This document shows, in pieces, positions 6,759-7,999 of a stretch of DNA of 7,999 nucleotides. This DNA is from Candidatus Methanophagaceae archaeon. Its GTDB lineage: Archaea; Halobacteriota; Syntropharchaeia; Alkanophagales; Methanospirareceae. Below the pieces are notes generated by a model that was given only the letters and a program-made list of their open reading frames with translations, did no database searches and was not told where the DNA came from. The DNA is taken from the NCBI GenBank assembly GCA_013374505.1, contig QENJ01000255.1, positions 1 through 7,999 on the forward strand, written 5' to 3'. The position numbers and the translations under genes are program-made. Every line of letters starts with the position of its first letter. Within the stretch, counting starts at the first letter, position 1.

Positions 6759-6777
6759 ATGTTTGTTCCTATTCCTT

Positions 6778-6939
6778 TTATTCTCGCCACCGTAGCAGTT
6801 TTGGCATCATTTCATCCGCCATCTTCTCGGCTTCCTCTCTTGTTTTACCCATAAACGCCATCGCGGCGTTAATACGGCCTTCCTGCACCTGTTCTTTAGT
6901 CGCCAAAACACCGCTTTGCTGGATTTGTGATTTATCCAT
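6778..6939 (-). CDS. Uncharacterised 53-residue small protein
   Basis: ATG at 6939 opens a 53-codon frame ending in TAA at 6778-6780. The product starts MDKSQIQQSGVLATKEQVQE. It continues as one predicted amphipathic, charged helix rich in Met, Glu and Lys (GKTREEAEKMADEMM at 31-45) and ends PKLLRWRE. There is no membrane segment and no cysteine. It starts 10 nt after the DUF3795 stop on the same strand and is followed 19 nt later by a strong terminator, which together bracket it as the second gene of a two-gene operon. The ribosome site is weak (AGGT about 9 nt upstream), so translational coupling is likely. I recognise no family. Spacing and terminator support a real gene, possibly a partner of the DUF3795 protein. 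Confidence 0.6.
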   Translation of the reverse strand: MDKSQIQQSGVLATKEQVQEGRINAAMAFMGKTREEAEKMADEMMPKLLRWRE

Positions 6940-6949
6940 GTTTCAAAAC

Positions 6950-7402
6950 CTATGGTTTTAAAGCTGCTACTTTCTGCAAATGTATTTCATAACATTCCTC
7001 AGCTTTCTGCGTTTGTTCCTCAACCCATTTCTCAAATCCTATTTCCTTAAACCTTTTATACCTATCCATCGTGTCCGGGTCTGCATACTCCTTGAATTTT
7101 GGACAAGGAAACTCTGCACATTCAAAACAGATACGCAATCCTTTTTCAAAACAGCATTGCCTTACCTCACACCCAGGCGGTCCTCCACCTCCTCGGCACC
7201 CTGGACACTTCGCGTTCTCGATGAACCATTCTAATCCCCGCACAAATTGCTTAAAATCGAACGCCCCTTCGGAACGATATTCAAACCCGTAGAGGTCTGC
7301 AAATTCACTCATTTGCTTGGCTGTTTCTACAATCAGTCCATTATACTGGCCACAGCCACCACAATAATCACCGCAGGGTGCAACTAAGTCGTAGTTTGCC
7401 AT
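6950..7402 (-). CDS. DUF3795 family cysteine-rich protein
   Basis: This is a 150-residue soluble protein of the DUF3795 family, widespread in anaerobic archaea and bacteria and without an established function. The N-terminus has the family motif APCGDYCGGCGQYNG (C10, C14, C17). The middle has KCPGCRGGGGPPGC (C66, C69, C78), then C83/C84 and ICFECAEFPCPKF (C92, C95, C100), with one more Cys at 137. This spacing suggests binding of zinc or iron-sulfur clusters. The C-terminal third is a charged helix around MDRYKRFKEIGFEKWVEEQ, also typical of the family. The ATG at 7402 has an AAGGAG site (7410-7415) 7 nt upstream, which fixes the start. It is followed 10 nt later by the small gene ending at 6778. 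Metal binding is inferred from the cysteines only. Confidence 0.88.
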   Translation of the reverse strand: MANYDLVAPCGDYCGGCGQYNGLIVETAKQMSEFADLYGFEYRSEGAFDFKQFVRGLEWFIENAKCPGCRGGGGPPGCEVRQCCFEKGLRICFECAEFPCPKFKEYADPDTMDRYKRFKEIGFEKWVEEQTQKAEECYEIHLQKVAALKP

Positions 7403-7422
7403 TTTCTTACTCCTTGGTATTA

Positions 7423-7443
7423 TCTCTTATATGTCTCTTATAT
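7423..7443 (-). promoter_or_regulatory. Tandem TATA-like repeats upstream of the DUF3795 gene
   Basis: On the minus strand ATATAAGAGA occurs twice, at 7434-7443 and 7423-7432, one base apart (period 11). The distal copy would start transcription near 7413, just at the AAGGAG site; the proximal copy would start near 7404 and lose that site. Either the distal box or a box further upstream is the functional one. Confidence 0.4.
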
Positions 7444-7460
7444 CAATAATAGACATATTT

Positions 7461-7554
7461 CGCCTAACGTTTCCAGCATATACGACGTTCGCCGATATGC
7501 GAATGTCTCAAAGGGCAAGGGCGTTAGCCCGCAGCGTATATGCTGTGTTATCGG
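7461..7554. repeat. Nested inverted-repeat element, attC-like or mobile palindrome
   Basis: A perfect 11-bp outer stem, CAGCATATACG (7474-7484) with CGTATATGCTG (7535-7545), encloses two further hairpins. The first pairs ACGTTCGC (7485-7492) with GCGAATGT (7499-7506), with one G-T wobble. The second is GGGC-GTTA-GCCC (7519-7530). Outside the stem lie TAAC (7465-7468) and GTTA (7547-7550). On the minus strand the far end reads GTTAGGC (7462-7468), which fits the integron attC core GTTRRRY. The other end, CGATAAC, fits the partner core only in its AAC, and the spacers between core and stem are unequal (1 and 5 nt). The element is GC-richer than its surroundings. It encodes no tRNA that I can fold. 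It could be an attC site, a REP/MITE-type repeat or a structured RNA. Confidence 0.6.
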
Positions 7555-7999
7555 AGGGCGGTGGCACCGAGCGACCGGAATGCGCGGAGAGTTTTTTTCG
7601 GGTTCTTTTTTGAAATTTTTAATTGTTTCTCAGATGGTTTCTTTTTTCTGAGTTGAAAATATAATTGTGTCTCAGTTATTATCAAGACAATTATTGTCAA
7701 CCAAAAAGTTATCTTATTGTTAAGAACATTGAGTCTTGTTTCAAGTGGTGCGATATGAAAAGCATCTTTAGATTCAAAATACACTTGAGGTCTTCCCTCC
7801 AATGGAAATGGATATAAGGTGCCCTCACAATTTTCTGGTAATTTGCCTGGTTTGGATAAAATAAAAAATCCCTCCATACTTTGATGAACGTTCTGCGGAG
7901 GAAATTCTGTTGATTGATTATGAAATATCGCCCCTATTGGTTCTCCATCAACTAGGGGTTTTTTACGTTCACACTCTTCAAGAGTTTTACACGTTTTAA
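7548..7999 (-). CDS. Uncharacterised membrane-anchored protein, N-terminus beyond the window
   Basis: The frame is open from the right edge of the window to a TAA at 7548-7550, giving 150 visible residues without a start. ATG 7877 is internal: 40 more in-frame codons precede it up to the edge, so the gene begins beyond 7999. An upstream soluble part (about residues 1-105, with FHNQSTEFPPQNVHQSMEGF at 24-43) is followed by one strong membrane helix (about 106-122, FWLTIIVLIITETQLYF) and a very basic tail, RKKKPSEKQLKISKKNPKK. This suggests an outside domain, a C-terminal anchor and a cytoplasmic tail. I recognise no family. The last 15 or so residues (KTLRAFRSLGATALR) are encoded by GC-richer DNA leading into the palindromic element, and the stop is the TAAC of that element's boundary. 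The original C-terminus may have been replaced. The T7 run at 7592-7598 lies within this part. Confidence 0.55.
   Translation of the reverse strand, partial: KTCKTLEECERKKPLVDGEPIGAIFHNQSTEFPPQNVHQSMEGFFILSKPGKLPENCEGTLYPFPLEGRPQVYFESKDAFHIAPLETRLNVLNNKITFWLTIIVLIITETQLYFQLRKKKPSEKQLKISKKNPKKTLRAFRSLGATALR

Noticed and set aside
7461..7554. tRNA gene suggested by the cloverleaf-like fold
   Set aside because: No acceptor stem, TTC-A T-loop or anticodon-loop pattern can be placed; the 11-bp outer stem is too long for a tRNA acceptor.
7431..7613. 60-codon plus-strand frame across the palindromic element
   Set aside because: It runs through both arms of the inverted repeat and overlaps the opposing gene; its start lies within the tandem TATA-like region, so structure rather than coding explains it.
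7548..7877. A complete 109-residue protein starting at ATG 7877
   Set aside because: The same frame stays open for 40 more codons to the window edge and no ribosome site precedes the ATG, so it is treated as the 3' part of a longer gene.
1..7999. CRISPR array or insertion-sequence transposase
   Set aside because: No regularly spaced direct repeats with unique spacers and no transposase-like reading frame are seen on either strand.

Overview
The window looks archaeal, most likely euryarchaeal. It carries a CDP-archaeol synthase (CarS) for ether-lipid synthesis, TATA-box promoters at archaeal spacing, at least one apparently leaderless gene, and a NikR-type metal regulator. A methanogen or ANME-type lineage would fit, but no lineage-diagnostic gene is present, so this is inference.

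Region 1 (1-1736) is a metal-homeostasis locus. A ZnuA/TroA-family substrate-binding protein (minus strand, 327-1202) is followed 6 nt later by the ATP-binding subunit (1-320), which runs off the left edge; the permease presumably lies beyond. A NikR-type ribbon-helix-helix repressor with a complete four-residue nickel-site signature (1353-1736) is transcribed divergently. Three direct TTAATAGT boxes in the shared intergenic region are candidate operators for both directions.

Region 2 (1773-2326) is carS, read from its own TATA box at leaderless distance. Region 3 (2349-5554) is a two-gene operon of 14-helix antiporter-type subunits (MrpD/NuoL/M/N superfamily) overlapping by 7 nt. Neither the small Mrp subunits nor any hydrogenase or oxidoreductase subunit is nearby. 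A short reading frame of 17 codons sits in the leader.

Region 4 (5687-7402, minus strand) holds an AlkA-type DNA glycosylase and, upstream of it, a separate DUF3795 cysteine-rich protein. The DUF3795 gene is followed 10 nt later by an unannotated 53-residue small protein and then a strong hairpin plus T-rich terminator.

Region 5 (about 7423-7999) is the accessory-looking end. A GC-richer island of nested inverted repeats (7461-7554), with an 11-bp perfect outer stem, two inner hairpins and TAAC/GTTA ends, resembles an integron attC site or a mobile palindromic repeat. A membrane-anchored protein of unknown function (7548-7999) enters from the right edge and ends exactly on the TAA inside the repeat's boundary, so the repeat seems to supply its stop codon and probably its last residues.
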